In this document: piece after piece, positions 44,764 through 53,970 of the stretch
Position numbering within the stretch: position 1 is the stretch's first letter
How the letters are laid out: every line of letters starts with the position of its first letter
Assembly: GCA_947074145.1 (NCBI GenBank)
Contig: CAMTOJ010000003.1
Coordinates: 62,001-126,000 of the forward strand
Length of the DNA: 64,000 bases
Direction of reading: 5' to 3'
Origin: an uncultured Bacteroidales bacterium
GTDB taxonomy: Bacteria > Bacteroidota > Bacteroidia > Bacteroidales > JAUNSR01
The notes under the pieces: generated by a model
The model's database searches: none
What the model was told of the DNA's origin: nothing
Seen by the model: only the letters and a program-made list of their open reading frames with translations
Program-made: the position numbers and the translations under genes

Positions 44764-47700
44764 ATGCTAAGAAAATATATACTTATAAATATCTTATTGA
44801 TATCAATATTTCATACTTTTTCAATTAATACTTCATCTGAATTAAAATTCAGACATCATTCAATTGATGACGGTATGCCATCTAATATTGTAAAAAGCTT
44901 AATTCAAACAAGAGACGGTTATATATGGATAGGTACAGAGTCAGGTTTATGTAGATTTGATGGGAACAAGTTTAAATTTTTCAATAAAAATTATATCAAG
45001 GATAAGGAATGGGATAATGATTATATTAATTATCTGTTCGAAGACAAAAAAAATAATCTATGGATAGGTACAGATATTGGAGCTTACTGTTATTCCTATG
45101 CGAACTCGGAATTTAATTCTTTTGATATTGTTACATCAAAAGGGATTAAAATAAATTCTCAAATAAATAGTATAAACGAAGATAATGACGGTAATATTTG
45201 GTTTTCCACTTTCGGTCAAGGGGTTTTCAAATATAATCAGGAACAAGAAGAACTGGAAAACTTTGAATTTAGTGAGACATCAGGCTTGATTAATCAAATA
45301 TATATAGATAGTTCAAATACTATTTGGGTAGTAAGTCGACATAACATCAACTTTTTATACAAATACAATAAATTACTAAACAGCTTCCAACAGTTTAATA
45401 CATATTATGAAAAGGATGCTGAAAAAAACGGATTCCTTTGTATCCTTCAGGAATCAGCTCGATATATATGGTTGGGTACATGGAATAAAGGATTACAAAA
45501 ATTAGATATCCAAACAGGAGCTATATCTCAAGTATTACCGAACCAAAGTCCATATTTTTTGTCGCATATTCACAGTTTAACTTATTATTCTGACGATATC
45601 TTACTAATAGGATCTGACGATGGGCTTTCATTTTATAATAAGGAAAATGGAGATTATAAATTAATCACTCCGGATGAAACTCAACCCTATTCAATCTCAG
45701 ATAAGTTTATATATCCTATTACTAAAGATAAAGAGGGTGGTATATGGATAGGTACTTATTATGGTGGAGTAAATTATTTGGCGCCAAATAATGGACAATT
45801 TTCAGCATATAATTATTCTAAATATAAGAATTCGGTAGGAGGAAAAATTATAAGCCGGTTTTGTGAAGATAATAACGGAAATATATGGATTGGCTCTGAT
45901 GATGGCGGACTTTCCTTGTTTAATCCAAAGACAGGGAAATTTTGTAATTACACAGTTTCTAAAAATTACAACTCTCTTTCTTATGCCAATGTACATTCTC
46001 TATGTATGGATGGTGATAATCTTTGGATTGGTACTTATACAGGCGGACTTAATATCCTTAATACTAAAACAGGTAAATTTAAGATATACAACTCAATCAC
46101 TGATGATGAAACGACACTTGACGGAAGTAGTATTTATGCTATTTTTAAAGACAAAGACAACGATATGTGGGCGACATCAATGTCTGGAGTAAATAAATAT
46201 GATCGTACAAAAGACAATTTTATACGTGTAAAGGATTTTGGTTTTATGACTATTGACATAGATCAAGACTTATCCGGAAATATTTGGTTTGCCACTCAAG
46301 GTAAAGGGCTTTTCAAATATAATGAACATGGTAATAGCTGGACTAACTATTCTGTTGAAAATGAAAAGAATTTCATTTTCAACAATATGGTAAATGATAT
46401 ACATATTATAAAAAATGAAATATGGGTAGCTACTTCTAAAGGATTAGCTATTTATAATAAAGAAAAAGATTGCTTCGAGAGATTTCTGCTTGAAACTGAT
46501 GTTGACAATATTTTAGGAATAACATCTGAGAGCAACACCTTATGGCTAACTACAACTTCAGGGTTGATTCATTTGAATCCGAAAACTAAAAAGATGCAGA
46601 TTTACACAAAAAGCGATGGTTTACAAAGCAATCAATTTCTGCCAGCTTCAATTCTTAAAACCTCTGATAATAAAATTTATATTGGCAGTGTTGATGGATT
46701 TAATGTGTTTTATCCCCAGAATATAAATATTAACAATCATATCCCACCTATTGTTATTACAGATTTCATTGTCATGAATAAAAATATACATTTCAATGAA
46801 AATGAAGCGGAGTTATCTTCGAAAGAGAATGTGTTTTCTTTTCATTTCGCATCTTTAAGCTATTGTACGCCGGTAAAAAATCAATTTATGTATAAACTTG
46901 AAGGTTTTGATAATGATTGGATAATGTGCGGAGATACAAAAATTGCGACTTATACAAATCTGCCCGCCGGTAATTATATTTTCAAAGTAAAAGGAACAAA
47001 TAGCGATGGAATATGGAATGAACAGGGAGCTACCTTTAAACTAACTATTTTGCCCCCTTTTTATATGCTACCGATTTTTAAATTATTGTATTTCCTGATC
47101 TCTCTAATTATTATTGTTTTAATATTAAAATTCTTCATTAATAAAACCAGAAGAGAACATAACGATAATATCATAAAGCTGAAAAAAGAGAATGAAGAAA
47201 CTATACAAAAATCAAGAATCCAATTTTTCACTATGATTGCTCATGAAATAAGAACTCCTGTTTCTCTTATTATAGGTCCGATGGAAAATATAATGAATGA
47301 TCTTGGGTCAATTCCAGAATCTTTCAAAGATGATCTTGAAATCATAAACCGTAACAGTAAAAGATTATTGACTCTTATAAATCAAATTCTTGATTTTAGG
47401 AAAGTGGAACAAGGTGAATTCTCTATAAATAAAAGATATCAAAATCTATCGACACTTATTGAACATGTAATTGTGAGATTCGCTCCCTCTGCAAAGCAAA
47501 AAGGTGTAAATATCGATTTCAATTCAAATAACAACAATCTTCTTGTCAATGTTGATCCTGAAGCGATAACAAAAGTTATAAGCAATCTTTTGAGTAATGC
47601 TCTAAAATTCACAAAAGACAATATTAATGTTAATCTGGAATATGTAGAAAATGAAAAGATTATTAAGATTGTAGTTTCTGATAATGGTTGTGGAATATCA

Positions 47701-48801
47701 AAAGAACAACAAAAAAAGATCTTCAATCCTTTTTATCAAACAGATTCCGGAATTAAAGAAAATGGAACCGGAATAGGTCTGCATATTGTCAAGACTCTTG
47801 TGAAAGCGCATGAGGGTAAAATATCATTGATATCAAATCTTGACAAAGGTTCATCATTTATTATATCAATTCCTTTTGAGAAAAAAAATATTTCTCAGGA
47901 TTTAATAAATAGTCTGAATAGTAGTGATTATAATGAAATGCTCAACGATGAACCAGTAGTAGAAGATATTGTTAAACAAACTGATTCAACTCAAAAGAAA
48001 ATACTTATTGTAGAGGACGATCCTGATATGCTTAGTTTTCTTGTTTCTAGTCTGAAGAATGATTTTATAATTTTGACCGCCGATAATGGAATAACCGCGC
48101 TTGAAGTTTTGGCAGACAATTCTGTTTCTTTAATTATTAGTGACTGGATGATGAAAAGTATGGATGGTATAACACTTTGCAAAAGTGTTCGTTCTGAAAG
48201 TAAGACAAGTCATATTCCTTTTATTATACTTACTGCACGTACTGACGATGGGTCGAAAGTAAAAAGTATGAAATCTGGAGCCGATATGCATATTGAAAAA
48301 CCTTTTTCAGTTCAGCATCTTAAAGCTTGTATCAACAATATACTCGACATTAGGTCTCAGCTACACCATAAATTATTTACTACTCCTCTGACTCCTATTG
48401 ATAGTATTGCTGAAAATGGTTCAGATGTAAAATTCTTATCAGACTTAAATAACATTATAGAGGAAAATTTCTCCTATAATGATTTATCGATTGATTTTAT
48501 TGCCTCAAAAATGAAAATTAGTCGTTCGGGGCTTTTTTCGAAAATAAAAACTATTACAGATTCTACTCCGAATGAATTAATTATGCTTATCAGAATGAAA
48601 AAAGCGGCTCAACTTCTATTAGAAAATAAATATCGTATAAATGAGATATGTTATATGGTGGGATTTAATAATCCTTCTTATTTCTCGAAATGTTTTCTTA
48701 AACAGTTTGGAGTAAAACCGCTCGACTTTGTCAATAATCATAAAAAAATCGCTGAAGAGGAAATAGTTTTTCCCACTGCAAGTTCTGATGCTCCTTGCTA
48801 G
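44764..48801 (+). CDS. Hybrid two-component system sensor-regulator (HTCS) of the PUL
   Basis: A 1345-residue one-protein signalling system. After a signal/anchor segment (1-22), 14 Reg_prop strands such as GYIWIGTESGLCRFDG and GNIWIGSDDGGLSLFN form two seven-bladed propellers (about 25-660). A Y_Y_Y domain (about 690-765) and one transmembrane helix (about 774-795) follow. The HisKA domain has the phospho-accepting His827 (MIAHEIRTP), and the HATPase has NLLSNALKF and DNGCGIS. A receiver domain (about 1080-1195) has Asp1127 in ISDWMMKSMDG, and an AraC-type helix-turn-helix (about 1230-1330) closes the protein. It is divergent from the PUL operon, whose breakdown products it should sense in the periplasm. 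The last codons (SSDAPC) lie in a long inverted repeat. Confidence 0.96.
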   Translation: MLRKYILINILLISIFHTFSINTSSELKFRHHSIDDGMPSNIVKSLIQTRDGYIWIGTESGLCRFDGNKFKFFNKNYIKDKEWDNDYINYLFEDKKNNLWIGTDIGAYCYSYANSEFNSFDIVTSKGIKINSQINSINEDNDGNIWFSTFGQGVFKYNQEQEELENFEFSETSGLINQIYIDSSNTIWVVSRHNINFLYKYNKLLNSFQQFNTYYEKDAEKNGFLCILQESARYIWLGTWNKGLQKLDIQTGAISQVLPNQSPYFLSHIHSLTYYSDDILLIGSDDGLSFYNKENGDYKLITPDETQPYSISDKFIYPITKDKEGGIWIGTYYGGVNYLAPNNGQFSAYNYSKYKNSVGGKIISRFCEDNNGNIWIGSDDGGLSLFNPKTGKFCNYTVSKNYNSLSYANVHSLCMDGDNLWIGTYTGGLNILNTKTGKFKIYNSITDDETTLDGSSIYAIFKDKDNDMWATSMSGVNKYDRTKDNFIRVKDFGFMTIDIDQDLSGNIWFATQGKGLFKYNEHGNSWTNYSVENEKNFIFNNMVNDIHIIKNEIWVATSKGLAIYNKEKDCFERFLLETDVDNILGITSESNTLWLTTTSGLIHLNPKTKKMQIYTKSDGLQSNQFLPASILKTSDNKIYIGSVDGFNVFYPQNININNHIPPIVITDFIVMNKNIHFNENEAELSSKENVFSFHFASLSYCTPVKNQFMYKLEGFDNDWIMCGDTKIATYTNLPAGNYIFKVKGTNSDGIWNEQGATFKLTILPPFYMLPIFKLLYFLISLIIIVLILKFFINKTRREHNDNIIKLKKENEETIQKSRIQFFTMIAHEIRTPVSLIIGPMENIMNDLGSIPESFKDDLEIINRNSKRLLTLINQILDFRKVEQGEFSINKRYQNLSTLIEHVIVRFAPSAKQKGVNIDFNSNNNNLLVNVDPEAITKVISNLLSNALKFTKDNINVNLEYVENEKIIKIVVSDNGCGISKEQQKKIFNPFYQTDSGIKENGTGIGLHIVKTLVKAHEGKISLISNLDKGSSFIISIPFEKKNISQDLINSLNSSDYNEMLNDEPVVEDIVKQTDSTQKKILIVEDDPDMLSFLVSSLKNDFIILTADNGITALEVLADNSVSLIISDWMMKSMDGITLCKSVRSESKTSHIPFIILTARTDDGSKVKSMKSGADMHIEKPFSVQHLKACINNILDIRSQLHHKLFTTPLTPIDSIAENGSDVKFLSDLNNIIEENFSYNDLSIDFIASKMKISRSGLFSKIKTITDSTPNELIMLIRMKKAAQLLLENKYRINEICYMVGFNNPSYFSKCFLKQFGVKPLDFVNNHKKIAEEEIVFPTASSDAPC

Positions 48802-48874
48802 TTATCAACTGATAACACGCAAGTTATCAGTCTGCTCCACGCAAGTTATCAGTTGATAACTAGCAAGGAGCAGC
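48787..48874. repeat. Long inverted repeat overlapping the HTCS stop codon
   Basis: Arms of 28 perfect bases (48789-48816 and 48845-48872) face each other across a 28-base centre; two further pairs outside one mismatch extend them slightly. Each arm contains the near-palindrome GTTATCAACTGATAAC or its complement. The direct repeat ACGCAAGTTATCAGT occurs at 48817-48831 and 48839-48853. The TAG stop codon at 48799-48801 is inside the left arm. No T-run follows, so it is not a standard terminator. Confidence 0.85.
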
Positions 48875-49033
48875 AAAAACACTCTTGGCTAAAAAAAATT
48901 GGATATTTCGAAATGTAGAATCACTGAATGATATCTTCATTATTTTGGTGAAAGTAAAGTGGAATTGAGTCTTTCAATATTTATCAGAAAGATAAAATTG
49001 GTTTGAAATGGATTGATTCGGAAGGATCGATAT

Positions 49034-49103
49034 AAAAAAAGAAAAGGCTGTCATCGCGACAACCCAATCTCCATTAACCTTAAATCTAATACCATGAAAA
49101 ACA
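49034..49103 (-). ncRNA. Predicted small RNA of about 70 bases
   Basis: A complete transcription unit on the minus strand: promoter at 49138-49109, predicted start near 49103, an unpaired body, then the hairpin GGTTGTC-GCGAT-GACAGCC (49064-49046, one G-U pair) and a T-rich tail to 49034. No reading frame of useful length is present. The body contains a run that I recall as conserved in intergenic regions of other Bacteroidales, but I cannot assign a named family. It may regulate mRNAs of nearby or distant loci. Confidence 0.6.
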
Positions 49104-49108
49104 CATTA

Positions 49109-49138
49109 CAAATGTAGCGAGTTTTTTGTTCTTTGCAA
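49109..49138 (-). promoter_or_regulatory. Promoter of the predicted small RNA
   Basis: On the minus strand TTG (49138-49136) and TACATTTG (49116-49109) are 19 bases apart, matching the Bacteroidetes -33/-7 consensus. Confidence 0.7.
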
Positions 49139-49535
49139 TAGTTTGCGCAATAAATAAGTGTAGGTTTAACAACTTATAACACTATAACAAAATTATGTTA
49201 CAATACTTGTTGTATTTCCATAATAAAATCCGATAATATCAGTAATTGATTTCAAATAGATTGTCAAAATACTATTTTAACATATTTTTGACACATACAA
49301 CTTAAATTCATCATTAACTATTTATCTATTTATTTATACTATAAAATAACAAAAAGTAAATAACTGGAAATTATACAACTAAAAATTATTGATTTTATAT
49401 AATCTATTTATAATTAGAAAGTTCCTTTGTATAATAGATTACTTGATTTAATAACGATTATTAATCAATTTAAAAATATCGGACACTATTTTGTAATAAA
49501 GTGTAATTATAACCTTATAAAAATTTACATTTTAC

Positions 49536-49566
49536 TTGCATTGTATAGTTTTGAGTATTACTTTTG
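49536..49566 (+). promoter_or_regulatory. Promoter of the ilv leader and operon
   Basis: TTG at 49536-49538 and TACTTTTG at 49559-49566 with 20 bases between. The predicted start near 49572 places the leader peptide ATG about 23 bases into the transcript. Confidence 0.8.
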
Positions 49567-49594
49567 CATCACTGAACAATAAAAAAGAAAAACA

Positions 49595-49654
49595 ATGATA
49601 ACAAATTATACAATTATTCGCCTCATTTCTTCAATTCTGGTCGTCGTGGCATAG
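49595..49654 (+). CDS. ilv operon leader peptide
   Basis: A 19-codon frame reading MITNYTIIRLISSILVVVA. It has five Ile, two Leu and three consecutive Val, ten of 19 residues, exactly the end products of the operon. It starts about 23 bases after the predicted transcription start and ends 4 bases before the first arm of the attenuator. Ribosome stalling at the Ile, Leu and Val codons when charged tRNA is low would favour the antiterminator. This is the logic of the enterobacterial ilvGMEDA and ilvBN leaders. The peptide itself has no other role. Confidence 0.88.
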   Translation: MITNYTIIRLISSILVVVA

Positions 49655-49657
49655 AAT

Positions 49658-49752
49658 AGAGAAAGGCTGTGTGTATAATTTATTATTATAAAATATAAAT
49701 GGGATAATCAATGAGCCTTTCTCTTATGTATGAGAAAGGCTCATTGTTGTTA
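49658..49752 (+). promoter_or_regulatory. Transcription attenuator of the ilv operon
   Basis: The terminator is a 15-bp perfect stem (49709-49723 with 49732-49746) with an 8-base loop and a T-rich but interrupted tail. An upstream copy of one arm, AGAGAAAGGCT at 49658-49668, just after the leader stop, is complementary to the left arm of the terminator (AGCCTTTCTCT), so it can form the competing antiterminator. About 40 bases separate the two. Confidence 0.85.
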
Positions 49753-49817
49753 TAAAAAATCAGCTGTCGATGCACCCAAAAAATCGGTACATTGATAAAA
49801 GAATAAAAGTTTTCATT

Positions 49818-51650
49818 ATGAAACATGAATTGAGAAGTGCTCAAAGCACACAGGGAAGAAGAATGGCAGGTGCAAGATCATTGTGGCGTGCCAACGGGAT
49901 GAAAGAAGATATGATAGGGAAACCTATCATTGCAATCGTTAATTCTTTTACTCAATTTGTACCGGGACATGTGCATTTACATGAGATCGGCCAGCAAGTG
50001 AAACAAGAGATTGAAAAATTAGGCTGTTTCGCAGCTGAATTTGATACCATAGCCATTGACGACGGAATTGCAATGGGTCACGACGGGATGCTTTATTCGT
50101 TACCCTCGAGAGATTTGATTGCAGATAGCGTTGAATATATGGTTAATGCTCATAAAGCTGATGCGATGGTTTGCATTAGTAATTGCGACAAGATCACTCC
50201 GGGGATGCTTATGGCTGCAATGCGACTAAATATTCCGGCTGTTTTCGTTTCGGGCGGACCAATGGAAGCAGGTAGAATGGGCGACAAACGACTTGATCTA
50301 ATCGATGCTATGATACAGGCTGCCGATAAAACGGTTGATGATGCAACGGTGAGAGAGGTTGAAAATGCAGCTTGTCCAACTTGTGGAAGTTGTTCGGGAA
50401 TGTTTACGGCAAACTCAATGAATTGTCTTAATGAAGTACTTGGTATGGCATTGCCCGGTAATGGGACAATAGTTGCTACTCATAAGAACAGAAAACTTTT
50501 GTTTGAGAAGGCAGCAAAACAAATAGTAGAAAATACGTATAGATATTACAGAGACGGAGATGAAAGCGTACTACCGCGTTCAATAGCTAAAAGAGAAGCA
50601 TTTCTCAACTCTATGACTCTGGATATAGCAATGGGCGGATCAACAAACACTATCCTTCACCTGCTTGCAATAGCGAATGAGGCAGGTGTGGATTTCACGA
50701 TGGAAGACATCCATCATCTTTCTTTAAAAACTCCGGTTCTATGTAAAGTGGCGCCAAATACTCAGAAATATCACATCGAAGATGTAAACAGAGCCGGAGG
50801 TATTCTTTCAATAATGGGAGAACTTGATAAAAAAGGATTGGTTCACAGAGAAGTATCACGCGTTGATAATCTTTCTCTTGGTGAAGCAATCGAAAAATAC
50901 TCTCTTGGCAGTGACAAGGTTAGCGATGAAGCAAAAGAATTATGGCACTCTGCGGCAGCAGGTAAGTTCAATCTTGTGCTTGGTTCTCAGGATGCAAAAT
51001 TTGAAACTCTTGACACTGACAGAAAAGAGGGTTGTATCAGAGATTTTGACAATGCTTATGTAAAAGATGGCGGTCTTGCCATATTAAGAGGAAATATAGC
51101 ACAAGACGGTTGTGTGGTGAAAACTGCCGGTGTCGATCCTTCGATATTCAAATTCAAAGGAACAGCAAGAGTATTTCAGTCTCAAGATGATGCATGTGAA
51201 GGTATATTGGGAGGAAAAGTGAACAGCGGCGACGTTGTAGTTATCACCTATGAGGGACCAAAAGGTGGTCCGGGAATGCAGGAAATGCTCTACCCTACTT
51301 CGTATATCAAATCACGACATCTTGGTAAAGAATGTGCTCTTATTACTGATGGTAGATTCTCAGGTGGTACATCAGGCCTTTCAATAGGTCATATATCTCC
51401 AGAGGCAGCAGCCGGAGGAAATATAGCACTTGTCAGAGACAACGATCTTATAGAAATAGATATTGAGAAGCGTTCTATAAACGTGCTTGTCAGCGATGAA
51501 GAACTTGAAAATCGCAGAAAAGAGGAACTGGAGCGTGGAAATAAGGCTTTTACGCCAACAACAAGAAACAGAGTTATATCAAAAGCTCTTAAGGCATATG
51601 CTAAAATGGTTAGTTCTGCCGATAAAGGGGCAGTAAGAATTGTAGATTAG
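49818..51650 (+). CDS. ilvD: Dihydroxy-acid dehydratase
   Basis: IlvD removes water from 2,3-dihydroxy-isovalerate and 2,3-dihydroxy-3-methylvalerate, the third step of Val/Ile synthesis, with an Fe-S cluster. I chose the ATG at 49818 (610 residues, [25 protein letters not shown]), since the upstream in-frame codons lie just after the attenuator and do not match the family. Cluster cysteines are in [11 protein letters not shown] and [18 protein letters not shown]. The conserved [21 protein letters not shown] segment near the C-terminus is intact. It is the first structural gene of ilvD-ilvB-ilvN-thioesterase-ilvC. Confidence 0.97.
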   Translation: MKHELRSAQSTQGRRMAGARSLWRANGMKEDMIGKPIIAIVNSFTQFVPGHVHLHEIGQQVKQEIEKLGCFAAEFDTIAIDDGIAMGHDGMLYSLPSRDLIADSVEYMVNAHKADAMVCISNCDKITPGMLMAAMRLNIPAVFVSGGPMEAGRMGDKRLDLIDAMIQAADKTVDDATVREVENAACPTCGSCSGMFTANSMNCLNEVLGMALPGNGTIVATHKNRKLLFEKAAKQIVENTYRYYRDGDESVLPRSIAKREAFLNSMTLDIAMGGSTNTILHLLAIANEAGVDFTMEDIHHLSLKTPVLCKVAPNTQKYHIEDVNRAGGILSIMGELDKKGLVHREVSRVDNLSLGEAIEKYSLGSDKVSDEAKELWHSAAAGKFNLVLGSQDAKFETLDTDRKEGCIRDFDNAYVKDGGLAILRGNIAQDGCVVKTAGVDPSIFKFKGTARVFQSQDDACEGILGGKVNSGDVVVITYEGPKGGPGMQEMLYPTSYIKSRHLGKECALITDGRFSGGTSGLSIGHISPEAAAGGNIALVRDNDLIEIDIEKRSINVLVSDEELENRRKEELERGNKAFTPTTRNRVISKALKAYAKMVSSADKGAVRIVD

Positions 51651-51668
51651 TACTAAAAACTAAAAGTG

Positions 51669-53372
51669 ATGGAGAAAATTACAGGATCTGAGGCTCTTAT
51701 AAGATCATTACTTGAAGAGAACGTTAAGACGGTTTTCGGTTATCCGGGAGGGCAAATAATGCCTGTATTCGATAAACTTTACGATTACACGGATAAACTT
51801 AAACATATACTTGTCAGACATGAACAGGGTGCGGTACATGCCGCTCAAGGATTTGCACGTGTTAGTGGAGATGTAGGCGTAGTCCTTGTCACTTCCGGAC
51901 CGGGAGCAACAAATGTGATAACAGGCGTTGCAGATGCAATGATAGACTCTACTCCCCTTGTCGTCATCACCGGACAGGTGCCGTCGCCTTTATTGGGAAC
52001 GGATGCTTTTCAGGAAACAGACGTAGTGGGTATCACTTTGCCTATTACAAAATGGAGTTACCAGATTCAATCGGCAGATGAGATACCATGGGCAATAGCA
52101 AGAGCATTTTATATCGCTCGTAGTGGTCGTCCGGGCCCTGTTGTGATTGATTTTCCTAAAAATGCACAGATAGGAATGATGAACTTCGATTACAAAAAAT
52201 GTGATTTCATCAGAAGTTATCGTCCTGTTCCGCATACAGATCCGCACTCTTTGATTCAGGCTGCGTCAATGATCAATAAGGCAGAAAAGCCTTTTATTAT
52301 ATTTGGTCAGGGAATAGTATTATCGGAGGCAGAAAAGGAATTGAAACATCTTATCGAAAAAACAGGAATACCTGCGGCTTCGACTCTTTTAGGCTTGTCG
52401 GCTCTACCTTCCGATTATAAACAATATAAAGGAATGGTTGGAATGCACGGAAATCTGGGTCCTAATAAAAAGACTAATGAGTGTGATGTGCTTATCGCTA
52501 TAGGTATGCGTTTCGACGACAGAGTCACAAGCGATATAAATACTTATGCCAAACAGGCAAAAGTGATCCATATAGATATCGATCCTTCTGAAATAGGTAA
52601 AAATGTACCTGCTAACATTGGTATTCTTGGAAATGCTAAAGATGTGCTTCAAAAGCTTATTCCGATGCTTGAAAAAAGAGAATTTAAGCAATGGAGCAAT
52701 GAGTTTGATGAACTTAACGAAATAGAGAATCAGAAAGTTATAATACCGGAAACTTTACCCACAGATGGCGACCTTAATATGGGAGAAGTTGTTGCTAAAG
52801 TTTCGGAACTTACCAATAATAATGCTATCATAGTGACTGACGTTGGTCAGAATCAGATGATGGCGGCAAGATATTCGAAATTCAATAATACGAGAAGTTT
52901 CGTTTCTTCGGGAGGACTCGGAACAATGGGATTCGGTCTGCCGGCTGCAATAGGAGCGAAAATAGCATCACCAGATAAACATGTTTGTTTCTTTACCGGA
53001 GACGGAGGAATACAGATGACTATTCAGGAACTGGGGACTATACTTCAGGAAAATACAGGTGTTAAGATTATTATTCTTAATAATTCGTGGTTGGGTATGG
53101 TGCGTCAGTGGCAGGAGCTATTCTTCGAGGAAAGATATTCCGAAACATCGATGAAAAATCCTAATTTCATCGCTCTTGCGGCAGCTTACGGAATTAAAGG
53201 TCGTAAGGTTGAGAAAAGAGAGGATCTTGATGGGGCTATAAAAGAGATGCTTTCAGATAATGAGCCTTTCCTTCTTGAAGTGAATGTGATAGAAAAAGGT
53301 ATGGTTTTCCCGATGATTCCGGGAGGAAAATGTGTATCTAAGATGATGTTAACAACAACTGAATGGCATTAA
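51669..53372 (+). CDS. ilvB: Acetolactate synthase large (catalytic) subunit
   Basis: This ThDP-dependent enzyme joins two pyruvates, or pyruvate and 2-oxobutyrate, in the first committed step of branched-chain synthesis. The ATG at 51669 gives 567 residues; a GTG one codon earlier is an alternative. The catalytic Glu is in VRHEQGAVHAAQGFARVSG, the central FAD-binding domain is present (LIAIGMRFDDRVT), and the ThDP motif starts at GDGGIQMTIQEL and ends at NNSWLGMVRQWQ. It starts 18 bases after ilvD, and the regulatory subunit gene follows after 1 base. Confidence 0.97.
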   Translation: MEKITGSEALIRSLLEENVKTVFGYPGGQIMPVFDKLYDYTDKLKHILVRHEQGAVHAAQGFARVSGDVGVVLVTSGPGATNVITGVADAMIDSTPLVVITGQVPSPLLGTDAFQETDVVGITLPITKWSYQIQSADEIPWAIARAFYIARSGRPGPVVIDFPKNAQIGMMNFDYKKCDFIRSYRPVPHTDPHSLIQAASMINKAEKPFIIFGQGIVLSEAEKELKHLIEKTGIPAASTLLGLSALPSDYKQYKGMVGMHGNLGPNKKTNECDVLIAIGMRFDDRVTSDINTYAKQAKVIHIDIDPSEIGKNVPANIGILGNAKDVLQKLIPMLEKREFKQWSNEFDELNEIENQKVIIPETLPTDGDLNMGEVVAKVSELTNNNAIIVTDVGQNQMMAARYSKFNNTRSFVSSGGLGTMGFGLPAAIGAKIASPDKHVCFFTGDGGIQMTIQELGTILQENTGVKIIILNNSWLGMVRQWQELFFEERYSETSMKNPNFIALAAAYGIKGRKVEKREDLDGAIKEMLSDNEPFLLEVNVIEKGMVFPMIPGGKCVSKMMLTTTEWH

Positions 53373-53373
53373 T

Positions 53374-53946
53374 ATGGAAGAGAATAAAATAAATAATGAG
53401 GAAGTTACACTATATACCGTAACGGTATATTCTGAAAACCAGGTTGGTTTGCTGAATCAGGTTTCCATAATTTTCACCAGAAGGAATTTGAATATCTGGA
53501 GTCTTTCTGTTTCAGCGTCTGCAATAGAGGGTGTTCACAAGTTTACAATTACGACTCATACTACAAGGAGTCAGATTGAGAAAGTTGTGAAACAGATCGA
53601 GAAAAGAATCGATGTTTTAAAAGCTTTCTATTATACAAATGATCAAATAATACATCAGGAGATTGCTCTTTATAAGGTAGAAACCGAGAAGCTCCTGGAA
53701 AGTGATGAAATAGAAGATCTTATCAGAAAACATAATGCACGTATTCTTGAAATTAATAAGATATTCACGGTAATCGAAAAAACAGGTCATTGTGAAGAAA
53801 CGGGTGCTTTGTTTGATGATCTTAATAAATATGGAGTGCTTCAGTTCGTCAGATCGGGACGTATTGCCATAACAAAAGACAGAACAGAACATGTTTCTAT
53901 ATTTCTTGAGGAACAAGAAGTACGTAGATTGAAAGAAAAGATGTAA
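53374..53946 (+). CDS. ilvN: Acetolactate synthase small (regulatory) subunit
   Basis: The 190-residue subunit carries feedback inhibition by valine. The N-terminal ACT domain (about 10-85) has LYTVTVYSENQVGLLNQVSIIFTRRNLNIWSLSVS, and a C-terminal ALS_ss_C domain (about 100-175) ends with LQFVRSGRIAITK. It is slightly longer than the enterobacterial IlvH, as is usual in Bacteroidales. Spacing of 1 base after ilvB implies translational coupling. Confidence 0.95.
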   Translation: MEENKINNEEVTLYTVTVYSENQVGLLNQVSIIFTRRNLNIWSLSVSASAIEGVHKFTITTHTTRSQIEKVVKQIEKRIDVLKAFYYTNDQIIHQEIALYKVETEKLLESDEIEDLIRKHNARILEINKIFTVIEKTGHCEETGALFDDLNKYGVLQFVRSGRIAITKDRTEHVSIFLEEQEVRRLKEKM

Positions 53947-53970
53947 CATTGCATTTATTTTAATTAAAGT

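Larger units (their letters stand above)
48802..49594. other. Intergenic region between the HTCS gene and the ilv leader peptide
   Basis: About 790 bases. It contains the right arm of the long inverted repeat, the predicted small RNA with its promoter on the minus strand (49034-49138), a strongly AT-rich stretch (49140-49500) with no gene seen, and the ilv promoter (49536-49566). Confidence 0.65.

Noticed and set aside
49770-49817. Upstream in-frame start for ilvD
   Set aside because: The extra 16 residues ([16 protein letters not shown]) do not match the family, which begins with a short MKHELRS-type start, and they would start very close to the attenuator.
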